Shown here in pieces: positions 13,901 through 25,900 of a DNA stretch of 64,000 nucleotides. Origin of the DNA: Escarpia spicata (Eukaryota > Annelida > Polychaeta > Sabellida > Siboglinidae); assembly GCA_963995525.1 (NCBI GenBank), contig OZ023218.1, positions 52,080,139 through 52,144,138 of the forward strand. The letters are read 5' to 3'. Under the pieces are notes generated by a model. It was not told the DNA's origin. It did not search any database and saw only the letters and a program-made list of their open reading frames with translations. Made by a program: the position numbers and the translations under genes. Each line of letters begins with the position of its first letter. Positions within the stretch are counted from its first letter, which is position 1.

Positions 13901-16900
13901 CTCGAAGTGGGTGCGTTTGGAGATGTTGGGATCGTTCCTGTAGGGGCAGTGGCAGGTGTAGAACTCGTCCCAAGCCTGGCGGAACATCTCGCCGTCGTTG
14001 AAGTTGGTGATACACCTGCCTAGAGATGTCATCACTTGGACCGCACTCTCCGTCAATCTGCAACTCTCCTGAAGCAGGAACACAACATGTGTGTGTCTGG
14101 TCACATGTGTAGTCAAGTATCAAGTCTAACAACGGCTGTCACATTCTCTGGCTACACAATGACAGTCATATTATTTAACATTATCTCATATTTCTTGTTT
14201 ATATTAACAATTACAAGAAGTAATTATATCTTATTTCATTCAGCCAAACTATTTCATTTAAAACATTAATATTTATTTTATTATTATAATATTAATTCAG
14301 TTTTCCATGGAAAGTTCTACAAACCCACCCTGTCAGCATTTTAAAGATCATTTGGTTACCATCATGCAAACTGTTTATTTTCATCGTCATATTTAACTGT
14401 TTTTTCATACCAGTTGTGACGATACATTAATTTCTTTTACGTTATACCCTGGTAATAATTTGTTATAATTTTGCATAACGAGCAGAGTGGCCACGCATGT
14501 CTTGTCTTACACGACAAGGAGCTCATGAGGTGAGCCAGGCAGGAGTGATCATTAGAGACTGACTAGCCGTTATAAGGACGGCAGAACAGTTGGGTGGGGT
14601 TAGTTGAATGTCGTTCGCAAGCGAAATTACGACAGTGCCGCATCTGGTGGACAATCGGGGAACAACAGTGGCCGGCAGAAGGCCAAATGCATTGGAGAGA
14701 GGTGGACGGCACATGGCGCGACACTTGGCAGCGGATGTGTGATGGTGGTGTGACATCCGCTCAGCAACAGACGTCAAGGTGGCATGACATCCGTGGCACT
14801 ACTCTCGGCAACATATGTCAAGGTGGCATGACATCCGTGGCACTACTCTCGGCAACATATGTCAAGGTGGCATGACATCTGTGGCACTACTCTCATCAAC
14901 ATATGTCAAGGTGGCATGAAATCCATGGCACTACTCTAGGCAACAGACGTCAAAGTGGCATGACATCCGTGGCACTACTCTCGGCAACATATGTCAAGGT
15001 GGCATGACATCCGTGGCACTACTCTCGGCAACATATGTCAAGGTGGCATGACATCCATGGCACTACTCTCGGCAACATATGTCAAGGTGGCATGACATCC
15101 GTGGCACTACTCTCGGCAACAGACGTCAAGGTGGCATGACATCCATGGCACTACTCTCGGCAACATATGTCAAGATGGCATGATATCCGTGGCACTACTC
15201 TCGGCAACAGACGTCAAGGTGGCATGACATCCATGGCCCTACTCTCGGCAACAGATGTCAAGGTGGCATGACATCCATGGCACTACTCTCGGCAACATAT
15301 GTCAAGGTGGCATGACATCTGTGGCACTACTCTCGGCAACATATGTCAAGGTGGCATGACATCCGTGGCACTACTCTCGGCAACATATGTCAAGGTGGCA
15401 TGACATCCGTGGCACTACTCTCGGCAACAGACGTCAAGGTGGCATGACATCCATGGCACTACTCTCGGCAACAGACGTCAAGGTGGCATGACATCCATGG
15501 CACTACTCTCGGCAACATATGTCAAGGTGGCATGACATCCGTGGCACTACTCTCGGCAACAGACGTCAAGGTGGCATGACATCCATGGCACTACTCTCGG
15601 CAACAGACGTCAAGGTGGCATGACATTCGTGGCACTACTCTCGGCAAGAGACGTCAAGGTGGCATGACATCCATGGCACTACCCTCGGCAAGAGACGTCA
15701 AGGTGGCATGACATTCGTGGCACTACTCTCGGCAACAGACGTCAAGGTGGCATGACATCCGTGGCACTATTCTCGGCAACAGATGCATCTCGTGGTGTAA
15801 CGTTCGCAGCTTCTGACTTGGGAACAGGCACATCGCGTGGCCTAGCATTTTTAACGTGACACTCGGGAGAGGATACATCACGTGGCGTGACGTATAGGTA
15901 GACACGTGGCGTGACGTATAGGTAGACACGTGGCGTGACGTATAGGTAGACACGTGGCGTGACGTATAGGTAGACACGTGGCGTGACGTATAGGTAGACA
16001 CGTGGCGTGACGTATAGGTAGACACGTGGCGTGACGTATAGGTAGACACGTGGCGTGACGTATAGGTAGACATGTGAGTTGCGGCCAACCAACGTAGGAT
16101 ATTATTTGTTAGTTCTGTTTGAGACTCTCACTCTGTGGTCTTTAGTTAATTGTGTAAGCATTAATCACTTCTATTTACCTGTATGTACAACTATTATTAT
16201 ATCCAACATACAGCTATTAAACACGTTGACTGCCAACTGTAGCATAGTTCAATGGTAGTTACAGGACCATTGCGGCAACAGCATCACAACCTGTCTGTCA
16301 GTGGTGGTGACATACCTTTGTCAACTCTGCCATGACTCTCTCCTCCTCGCCAAACACAAAGTTGACAGTGGAGCAGATGTGCAGGTGACAGCCGAGGGGG
16401 GATGTCATGTTGAACCGCAGCACGTGACGGCTGCAATCATAAACTTTATACATACACCACCACCAGAAATTTTGATCACGCATTGATGTCATCTCCCCCT
16501 GCCCCACTCACCCTTCCCTCCCTCTCCCCCTGCCTCACTCACCATTCCCTCTCTCTCCCCCTGCCTCACTCACCATTCCCTCCCTCTCCCCCTGCCTCAT
16601 TCACCTTTCCTTCCCTCTCCCCTTGCCTCACTCACCCTTCCCTCCCTCTCCCCCTGCCTCACTCACCCTTCCCTCCCTCTCCCCCTGCCTCACTCACCCT
16701 TCCCTCCCTCTCCCCCTGCCACACTCACCCTTCCCTCCCTCTCCCCCTGCCTCACTCACCCTTCTCTCACTCTCTCCCCTGCCCCAGTCACCTTTCCCTC
16801 CATCTTCCCCTGCCTCAATCATCGTTCCCTCCATCTCCCCCTGCCCCACTCACCCTTCCCTCCCTCTCCCCCTGCCTCACTCACATTTCCCTCCATCTCC

Positions 16901-19900
16901 CCCTGCCTCACTCACCCTTCTCTCACTCTCTCCCCTGCCCCAGTCACCTTTCCCTCCATCTCCCCCTGCCCCACTCACCCTTCTCTCACTCTCTCCCCTG
17001 CCCCACTCACCTTTCCCTCCCTCTCCCCCTGCCCCACTCACCCTTCTCTCACTCTTTCCCCTGCCCCAGTCACCTTTCCCTCCATCTCCCCCTGCCTCAC
17101 TCATCTTTCCCTCCCTCTCCCCCTGCCCCACTCACCTTCCCTCACTCTCCCCCATGCCCCACTCACCTTCCCTCCCTCTCCCCCACCCCACTCAACCCTC
17201 CCTCCTCTACTCCCATGTCCCACTCACCCCTCTGGGAGACTGAGGACGGCGGTGCGGATGGAGGTGGTCCGGAGTCTGAGGATGGGCTGGCCGGTGACGA
17301 GACTCTTCCATGAGTACGGCTCCGCAATTAGCACTCCGGGCGTCAGCGGCTCCTGATGGCTTGCCTCATGCACATTCGCAACTACTGACAGAACACACGA
17401 TGCACATTCGCAACTGCTGTCAGAACACACTATGCACACTCACAACTGCTGACAGAACACATGATGCACACTCACAAGTGCTGACAGAACATACAGTGTA
17501 CACTCGCAACTGCTGACAGAACACACGATGCACACGCATCACTGCTGACTGAACATACGATGCACACTCGCTACTGCTGACAGAACACATGATGCACACT
17601 TGCCACTGCTAACAGAATACAAGATGCACACTCACTACTGCTGACAGAACACATGATGCACACTAGTCATTGCTGACAGCACACAATGCACATTCACAAG
17701 TGCTGACAGAACACACGATGCACACTCGCAACTGCTGACCAAATACACGATGCACACTTGCTACTGCTGACAGAACATACATTGCACACTTGCTACTGCT
17801 GACAGAACACACAATGCACACTCGCCACTGCTAACAGAATGCAAGATGCACACTCGCTACTGCTGACAGAACAAACAGTGCATACTCACAACTGCAAACA
17901 GAACACAAGTTGCACACTCGCTACTGCTAACAGAACACAATATGCACACTCGCTACTGCTGACAGAACACACAATGCACAGTCGCAACTGCTAACAGAAC
18001 ACAAGATGCACACTCGCTACTGCTGACAGAACAAACAGTGCACACTCGCAATTGCAAACAGAACACAAGATGCACACTTGCTACTGCTAACAGAACACAA
18101 TATGCACACTCGCTACTGCTGACAGAACACACAATGCACAGTCGCAACTGCTAACAGAACACAAGATGCACACTCGCTACTGCTGACAGAACACACAATG
18201 CACAGTCGCAACTGCTAACAGAACACAAGATGCACACTCGCTACTGCTGACAGAACACACAATGCACACTCGCTACTGCTAACAGAACACAATATGCACA
18301 CTCGCTACTGCTGACAGAACACACAATGCACAGTCGCAACTGCTAACAGAACACAAGATGCACACTCGCTACTGCTGACTGAAGACACAATGCACACTCG
18401 CAACTCCTAACAGAACACAAGATGCACACTCGCTACTGCTGACAGAACAAACAGTACACACTCGCAACTGCAAACAGAACACAAGATGCACACTCGCTAC
18501 TGCTAACAGAACACAATATGCACACTCGCTACTGCTGACAGAACACACAATGCACAGTCGCAACTGCTGACAGAACACACAATGCACAGTCGCAACTGCT
18601 AACAGAACACAAGATGCACACTCGCTACTGCTGACAGAACAAACAGTGCACACTCGCAATTGCAAACAGAACACAAGATGCACACTTGCTACTGCTAACA
18701 GAACACAATATGCACACTCGCTACTGCTGACAGAACACACAATGCACAGTCGCAACTGCTAACAGAACACAAGATGCACACTCGCTACTGCTGACAGAAC
18801 ACACAATGCACAGTCGCAACTGCTAACAGAACACAAGATGCACACTCGCTACTGCTGACTGAAGACACAATGCACACTCGCAACTCCTAACAGAACACAA
18901 GATGCACACTCGCTACTGCTGACAGAACAAACAGTACACACTCGCAACTGCAAACAGAACACAAGTTGCACACTCGCTACTGCTAACAGAACACAATATG
19001 CACACTCGCTACTGCTGACAGAACACACAATGCACAGTCGCAACTGCTAACAGAACACAAGATGCACACTCGCTACTGCTGACTGAAGACACAATGCACA
19101 CTCGCAACTCCTAACAGAACACAAGATGCACACTCGCTACTGCTGACAGAACAAACAGTACACACTCGCAACTGCAAACAGAACACAAGTTGCACACTCG
19201 CTACTGCTAACAGAACACAATATGCACACTCGTTACTGCTGACTGAACACACAATGCACACTGGCCACTGCTGACAACACACCATGCTCACTGGCCACTG
19301 CAGACCGCACACCATGCAAGTGCTGTGGAACTGCTTTAGTAGTATTTCTATCAACAACTGTCCACAAGCATGATTTGCAATGGACAAAACCTCTTGGGTA
19401 AGCAATAACTACGGGAACGTGACAAACCTTCCGTGACGCTGCTGTTCTCATTGGCCAGGGCGTCACCCCGAGACTCACGGTCACGGCGATACATGTTGAC
19501 CTTGGAGTCTTCCTTGGAGGGGGGTGGGGGGTCATTCCAGTGGCTCAGTGCGGAGAATGCCACAACAATGTCTGTCGGCTTCAAGTTGTCAACAACTGGA
19601 CATTGGTCAAGGAACATGCCGGACGTTTATATTACCTGTTCTATTGAATATTGCTGAACAAATGACATTTTTAAGATGAATGTTATCTTTAGAATGAGGT
19701 AATATATTTTGTTGTGCTGTATCAGTCTATGCCTTGACAACTGACACACACATGCATGTTTGCATGTACGCACACACGCATGCACACACAAACCTGCACA
19801 AGCTTCCCACAATGTATGATACATGAAAGGATACAGAGGAAGTTCTGTAACTTTTCTTCTGGTGTTTTCTCCACAGCTGTCTAAAGAGAAGAAAGACACA

Positions 19901-22900
19901 AACATTTGTCTGACAACGTGCAACAATGGAACCAAACAAAAACTGAAGCCACTTCATTGATAACCCCCAGCTGTTGTAATGTTGACATGTACGATAGCTG
20001 GCTTGCAAAAACAACATGAAACAGTGAATATCTCACAGCACGGACAGTGGACAGTAACTGATGGACCCAGTAAATCCCTATTTGCCTACATCACAATAAA
20101 AATCACATGCATCACCTCTGTCACCTTGTCAACAATTTTTACGTAATATATCAATAGTCCAGCATGACATCAGCTAAATAAATCTTTCCTGCAAAACTAT
20201 TCACTTAAACAACTCTGCCATAATAAAAAACTTCTAGGGCCAGAATTTCAATAAAATACATGATGGAATATGTCCAAACACTTCAATTGTACAGTATTCA
20301 TTGGAAGGCTTTATGGATATTGTTGCTAGGCAACGGGTCACATGATAGATAGTTCAATCTGGGTGACTCCAAACCGACACCTGGCAACTGAACAGAATTT
20401 ACCTTGATGTCACTGTGTTTGTTGTTGTGAGGGTACGTCTGAGGCTTGTGGTAGATGTAAAGTGTCCTGCGGGAACAGAGAACACGTGTAAATATCCACC
20501 CGTAATGTCATTGTCATTAACCGCACATGAACTTTGCCTGTGTTAACATAAATGTCACACCCTCTATATTGTTGACAGAAAAGAACACGTTATACCATAA
20601 CTGATAAATATTCTCAAACTTATAATAGCCAAATAAGTATAACAATAATAATATTGTCTTATATAGTGACAGTATCCACACTGGCAACAGCATAATACAA
20701 TGTTTAAGGACAGTTTTCTTGAATTAAATGTAGGCAAAACCAAGGAGCTTGTCCTTGGCAACAGCAGGGGAAGAAAGGCAGGAAGGTCAGTAGTGACAGA
20801 CCAGAGTGGGGTGGAGAGGGTGGACAGCAGGTGAAGAGAGGCAGGAAGGTCAGTAGTGACAGACCAGAGGGGGGTGGAGAGGGTGGACAGTTTCAAATAT
20901 TTGGGTATTACTATTGATAAGAAACTCACTTTCAATGAACATGCTGACATGGTGCACACAAAATCACAGCAATTTTATTTAAGAAACTCAGAAGCTTTGG
21001 GGTCAACCCACGTGTCCTTGAACTAGTGTACAGAAGTCTTGTTGAGAGTGTCTTATCATTCAACATCATAACTTGGTTTGGGCATCTTACTCTTAAATAA
21101 AAGAACTGGGCCGGATTGTTAACATAGCTAGTGAACTTATTGGTTAGCAACAGCCACAGTTGTCCACGTTCTACAACTCTGCCCTTGCCAAGTTGCCAGG
21201 ACGGCATTTCACATTTCCAATGAACATGCCCATCCACTTAACTTAGCATTTCAGAAACCTCTATCCAGCAGGCATATAAAAGTTCCTCTTGCACGAAAGA
21301 ATGTATATAAGAAGTGATTTGTACCTTCAGCCGTTGCTGTCCTGAATGCTGCACTCAAACAATGTGTCAGTAGAGCTCCAGTTTTGGGGGTGGGTGGTGG
21401 CAGGTATTGATGCACTAGTGCCCTTTTCTGGTGTTGTGGGAGTGCTTGGGTTTGATCATTTTTAGGCCACATGGTATGCTCGGAAAAACTTCTCAATTGT
21501 CCATTTGTGTGATATGTTTAATTTTCATTTGAGGATACTTCAATGTGTTATTTATATACATATTGCTCAAAAAACTTTACATGTGTGGGGCCTTTACAGG
21601 TGCATGCAATAATGTGTGTTTTGATATCTTTATTTTTTAAAGAGCTAATTAATTGATTGGATGAGCCTAAAGACAATATTTTATGTTTAAAAATGTTTTA
21701 TTTTAGGACAAACAATAAAGTATTTTTGATTTTTGTTATCGCCTGATTCTTCCAATGTGTACTCTATCACTTATTCTGATAGAGAATAAGCTACCCACAT
21801 CAAAAAAGCTGTTAGATTGTTTTGGAAACCTGCTTAGCATCGAAAATATTTTGTCTTCAATGGCTGTACATTTGTTATTTAATTTTACATGTGTGATAAA
21901 CACATATAAATAAATACCTTAAATTATCAAAATGTTTCCATTTCAAACAAATCCTTACTAAAACAGGATATGACAGACGACTTCCACATGTCCCCAAAAT
22001 CTAGATTTTGTACATACAAAATTCACATAATGTGACAGATCTGGGTGATCAAATGAGTTCACAGACACACAATATGTTGCGCATTATTTATGGGAGTTTT
22101 GGTCATCGCCAGGTCTCTGGGGTGTTAATAAATTGTTACAATGGCTCCACCTAGCGACTTTGCACCCTCCCGAGATTATCCCTTTTGAGACGACCCCTTA
22201 TTTGAGACAACCCCTTACTTGAGACGACCCCTTACTTGAGACGACCCCTTACTTGAAGCACTTGCAGAAGATGGAGAAGTCCATCCAGATGTCCTGCATT
22301 GTAGTGGACGGCTCGATGACCTTGTCCTCTAACCCTGTCTCCTCGGCCACCCGGTCGTCCAACTGCGCCTCCAAGGCGGCGTTCAAGTCAGCCGCATCCA
22401 CTGCATTGCCCACTATAACATCACCACACATGACCCTGACCTTATATGGGCATTACACCAGCTGTGATTAACAACTTGCATTATTCATTAGGGTCACTGT
22501 TTTTCCATATGTAACTATGTTGATATTTTATATTTTAAAGATGTATGCAAACTACTAATTCAGACTTGTTCCCGATAGCTCAAGTTGCTGCGTGCTATGC
22601 TACTGAGCTATTGTAGTTTCCATCAGATCGTAAGGTTCATTGAGAAAATCTACGCAGGAGATGATGCTATGTAATCTTCCTTCATTAGACCAGTTAACAG
22701 TGAAACAGCCGACTACTTCTCTTATTACCACAATCACATCAATATTAACACACATCAAATGGATGTTGGCTGGAGAAACTGTATCCTACCTGTGGTGCAG
22801 GAGGTAAGATATGTAACGATTATGTGGTCTATTCTAGTTGTTAGTAAACACATTTCTACATCCTAAATATAAAAAGGTATAAAACTATTTTGTTATAGAT

Positions 22901-25900
22901 GGGCGCTCACTAAAAGGAACACGTTTGAATGTGTTTAAACTGTTCCTAGTATCCACCGGGTCACAGTTTGGTGCACGTCAGGATGAGGTTTCCAAAACTG
23001 TTTCTGTTAAGTGGCTGTTCCTTATATGAGTCTTTTGAATGAGCGTCCCCTTGACACAAAACATTTCTAAACATGCTGACAGACACACAGACAGACAGAA
23101 CAGTCAGATACACACAGACAGATACACTGACAAATAGATCTACATATACACAGACACACACAGAACAGTAAAAGATACACAGACAGGTACACCGACAGAT
23201 AGATATACACAGACACACACAGACAGACATACAAACAGACAGACAGAGACAAACAGTCAAGCAGATAAACGACGAGAGACAGACAAACCAACAGACAAAC
23301 AAAACAACAGACACACAGACAGAGATGAACACACATGCATGCACGCATGCCCGCACGCACGCACTGACAAACTGAGGGAGGCAGACAGACAGGCAGAGAC
23401 AGAGACAGCCTAGACACATGCATTAGAGGTGAAAGAGGACAAAGTGCTGTGCCACATACTTACATGCATTAGAGGTGAAAGAGGACAAAGTGCTGTGCCA
23501 CATACTTACATGCATTAGAGGTGAAAGAGGACAAAGTGCTGTGCCACATACTTACATGCATTAGAGGTGAAAGAGGACAAAGTGCTGTGCCACATACTTA
23601 CATGCAGTAGGTTTGTCTGTAGGCTTCTGCTTACTATCGGCGCTGTCCCGATTCGAAGATCCCTTCTTCTTTCCCCCTGGCGACTTGCCTCTCTGTCACA
23701 CAGTCAAATAAGACTCAACATGATTCCAAGGTCAGACATGACTCCAAGATCAAACATAATCCAGCAGTCAAACATGATTCCAAGGTCAAACATGACATCC
23801 AAGTAAATATAAAAATATTCTTATGAAGTTATTGTAAACAACATCAGCTGATTATGATAGAAAATTAGTTAATCAAATGATAAACCCTGAGAGTAGATCT
23901 GAGTGAGTCAGACACTGGAGCACTACACATGGCGGTGGCTCTTACCTCTTCCTTGTCTAACTTGTCAGACTTCTCCGGCTTGTCAGACTTCTCTGACTTG
24001 GTCTTACTCGACGATGTCCGCTTCTTGCCGGCCGACTTCTCCGCTCCCAACTTATCCTTCCCGGGCGATCCCTTTTCCTGCACCTGGGGATAGGCAGGTT
24101 TACTGATAAAGAATAAGGGTGATTGACAAGTTACTTAGCTGACTGACCAATGACATGACTAATTGACAAGTGACACTGTTGCCTGTTAAGTGATTTTGTG
24201 GATTGACTTTTGGAGTCGCTTGGCTGATTGACAAAGCACTAGGTTGACAAGACAAGTGAATTGGTTGAATGACCAATGAAACAACATGGATGATTGACAA
24301 GTCACTTGGCTGACTGACAAGTGACATTGCCTATTCGCAAGTGACATGGCTGATTGACAAGTGACATGGCTGATTGACAAGTTAGACAGCTGACTGGCAA
24401 GTCACAATGCTATTTTGACAAATCACATGGCTGATTCACCAGTCATAAGATTGATCATAAATTATGAGAGAATGGGAATCTGCTAGATATATGGCTATAG
24501 GCCTACAACATATTTTGTACTTTACTACATTTTTGTTTAGTTAATTGAGTTATCTGCTGATTTTGTGAATGAAGAAATATTTTATGTTGATAAATCTTTA
24601 CCTTTTCACACTGTAACAATACTGACTGCCAAGTTGCAGGACAGCAATACTGATTATCAAGTTGCAACTATAGATCAGTTGCAGTTTACTAACAATGGCT
24701 GTCAAGTTGTAATACTACAATACAAACAGTCCAGTTGCAACTGAACAATACTGGTTATCAAGTGACTATCTACTATTAATTACTGTAGCACACTTTGTTA
24801 ATGATGGGCACAAAAAGTAAACAACAAAGGGAATATTATGTCTCAACATGAAACGTAGAAAAAAGATCAAACAAAATAATCAGATTTAAACCAAATATGT
24901 TGCAATGACAATGTGTGGTGCAGTTTCAGAACCAACTAGACCCAAGGAAGCTACAAAGGAAGAATGCAGATGCACATGTTCATATCAGTGTCTGAATGCA
25001 TCTACAAACACCACACCACCCAATTAACTACTTGTTCTGGAAGGAAGGCGTGGAGTCCTGCAAGGAACACTAGAACTACCTCACCTAGAGGCACACACTG
25101 GGGGTGGGGTAACTGAAACATTGGGTGTGGGGTAACATGAACTGATGCAGTTACCCTGTGGTGAGCTGTGACCCGTTGCAATATGGCAGCAGGGTCAAGG
25201 TGCTTGGACATGTCCAGCAAACTAAGGTCACTCAGCATGGAGTGGTCAGACTGGGCAGAGGATGACCGACTGGCCACAGGCTGGGGGGACAAGCTCGAGG
25301 TACTCGATATGGATGAGTGACTTTTGCCACTCATGGTTGAGCGGGTTTGGCCACTGCTGATTGAGCAGCGTTTCTTGGGCGTGCCCGCTCCACCTTGGTC
25401 TAGAAAAGGGTGCAGTAATTGTTTCCAGACTTCCTGAAGACAAACGCAGAATCGGGTACAAATATGTAAGAGTTAGATAAATGCCTCAGACTGACATATA
25501 TCCAATTCTCCATTCATCAGAAGTGCAGCAGGCGCAGGATATCATAAAACATTGAGCATGAAAGTTTGTGACTTCTGCTGAACAACACGGATTCAAGGAT
25601 ATCCCAAGATGCAATGCAACTTCCTGTGACAGAGAGGGTGGTGAAATTTAGACAGCAAGAAGAAAGTTCTTAGTATCACATTGATGAAACATTAAATGTT
25701 GCAAAACAAATGTGGCAACCAAATAAATTGACACCAGTTAGTCGAGCACACGGTAAGTAAACTAAGTCATTCTAACACATTTTAAGAAAAAAATGGTTAT
25801 TATAATATATAATTAAAAATATTCACTAACACCAAGAGATTCACTTCACCATCCCTGTCCCTTGACAGAAACTATTTTTGTGGCAGCATTTTCACATATT

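Noticed and set aside
16483..17313. 276-codon Pro/Ser/Leu-rich plus-strand frame
   Set aside because: Pyrimidine-rich 31-bp array antisense to ADGB exons 23 and 24.
19427..19500. Extension of ADGB exon 22 to the GTTTGT donor
   Set aside because: Leaves phase 1 while exon 23 needs phase 0, and adds residues absent from vertebrate ADGB.
22961..23423. Cys/Val-rich frames on the minus strand
   Set aside because: CAGA/CACA simple repeat read backwards.
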